Assembly: GCA_016342655.1 (NCBI GenBank)
Contig: JAEINL010000037.1
Span: 1 to 37,124 of the forward strand
Length of the DNA: 37,124 nt
Direction of reading: 5' to 3'
DNA from: Sphaerochaeta sp.
GTDB taxonomy: Bacteria; Spirochaetota; Spirochaetia; Sphaerochaetales; Sphaerochaetaceae
The notes below the pieces were generated by a model. The model had not been told where the DNA came from. It saw nothing but the letters and a program-made list of their open reading frames with translations, and did not search any database. Made by a program: the position numbers and the translations under genes. This document shows, piece by piece, positions 36,979 to 37,124 of this stretch; positions within the stretch are counted from its first letter, which is position 1; every line of letters starts with the position of its first letter.

Positions 36979-37124
36979 GAACTGCGAAAAATTTCTAAGT
37001 GGAACTGCGAAAAATTTCTAAGTCTGGCGGGCGAACTGCGAAAAATTTCTAAGTCTGGCGGGCGAACTGCGAAAAATTTCTAAGTCTGGCGGGCGAACTG
37101 CGAAAAATTTCTAAGTCTGGCGGG
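36979..37124. repeat. Replicon 1 iteron array, right part
   Basis: Five copies of a 21-bp core (GAACTGCGAAAAATTTCTAA plus G) start at 36979, 37002, 37033, 37064 and 37095. The last three are exactly 31 bp apart and share the linker TCTGGCGGGC. Iterons of about 20 bp beside a rep gene are the usual Rep-binding sites of theta-replicating plasmids. The array continues at the start of the window (1-68), so the window ends are almost certainly joined. The phase is lost at the junction: about 16 bp of a unit are missing there, which is what a collapsed repeat in an assembly would give. Confidence 0.88.

Noticed and set aside
1..37124. rRNA and tRNA genes
   Set aside because: I saw no stretch resembling rRNA, nor a cloverleaf with the T-loop signature, while reading both strands. 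A dedicated search was not possible.

Overview
The window looks like one complete, or nearly complete, self-transmissible plasmid of about 37 kb. Both ends lie inside the same 31-bp iteron array (36979-37124 and 1-68), so the sequence is probably circular and was cut open, or assembled imperfectly, inside that array. The high but patchy G+C, the MPF_T-type conjugation genes with VirB2-B11/VirD4, the TraE-like topoisomerase and the style of the Rep and Par proteins suggest a proteobacterial host. My best guess, from memory of similar proteins, is a sulfate reducer of the Desulfovibrio group; nothing in the window proves this.

Layout. (1) 36979-2446: replicon 1, with iterons, a DnaA-box-like site, a terminator and a minus-strand operon parA1-rhh1-rep1. 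(2) 2461-2572: an array of fourteen 8-bp repeats ahead of parA1. (3) 2761-4089: a TnpB transposon that has cut a DUF6573-like gene. (4) 4350-6015: ardC and a long hairpin-rich element. (5) 6093-6629: an unknown gene facing the transfer operon across a 34-bp palindrome. (6) 6726-23570: the plus-strand transfer operon, made of an unknown gene, virB2, B3, B4, B5, a lipoprotein, B6, B7, B8, B9, B10, a large secreted protein with a tail-fibre-like glycine-rich end, virB11, virD4, virB1, an unknown gene, topoisomerase III and a membrane PLD-family protein. (7) 23575-24428: AT-rich cargo and transposon debris. (8) 24517-26707: relaxase and MobC, with an IncP-like oriT candidate at 26834-26864. (9) 26863-31490: accessory genes, including a solitary HigA-type antitoxin whose toxin was cut by a palindromic element, and an HD phosphohydrolase. 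(10) 31492-34283: replicon 2, with the same gene order as replicon 1 but its own iterons. (11) 34504-36440: a DUF4942-like remnant, a secreted protein, SSB, and a second copy of the hairpin-rich element.

How it may work together. If the plus strand is nicked near 26862 and enters the recipient 5' end first, the order of entry is accessory genes, replicon 2, SSB, replicon 1, ArdC and finally the transfer operon. Nearly all genes entering early (HD, antitoxin, Rep, Par, SSB, ArdC) are on the minus strand, so the incoming strand would be their template. Two of them, ssb and ardC, each sit behind a near-identical element of about 755 bp made of many hairpins. This is the architecture expected of a single-stranded-DNA promoter or priming element of the F-plasmid Frpo/ssi kind, and it is the most interesting candidate system here. 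A second candidate is the pair of par systems using 8-bp-phased operator arrays, one of which (AAGTACTT-type) also covers the promoter of the antitoxin-HD operon.
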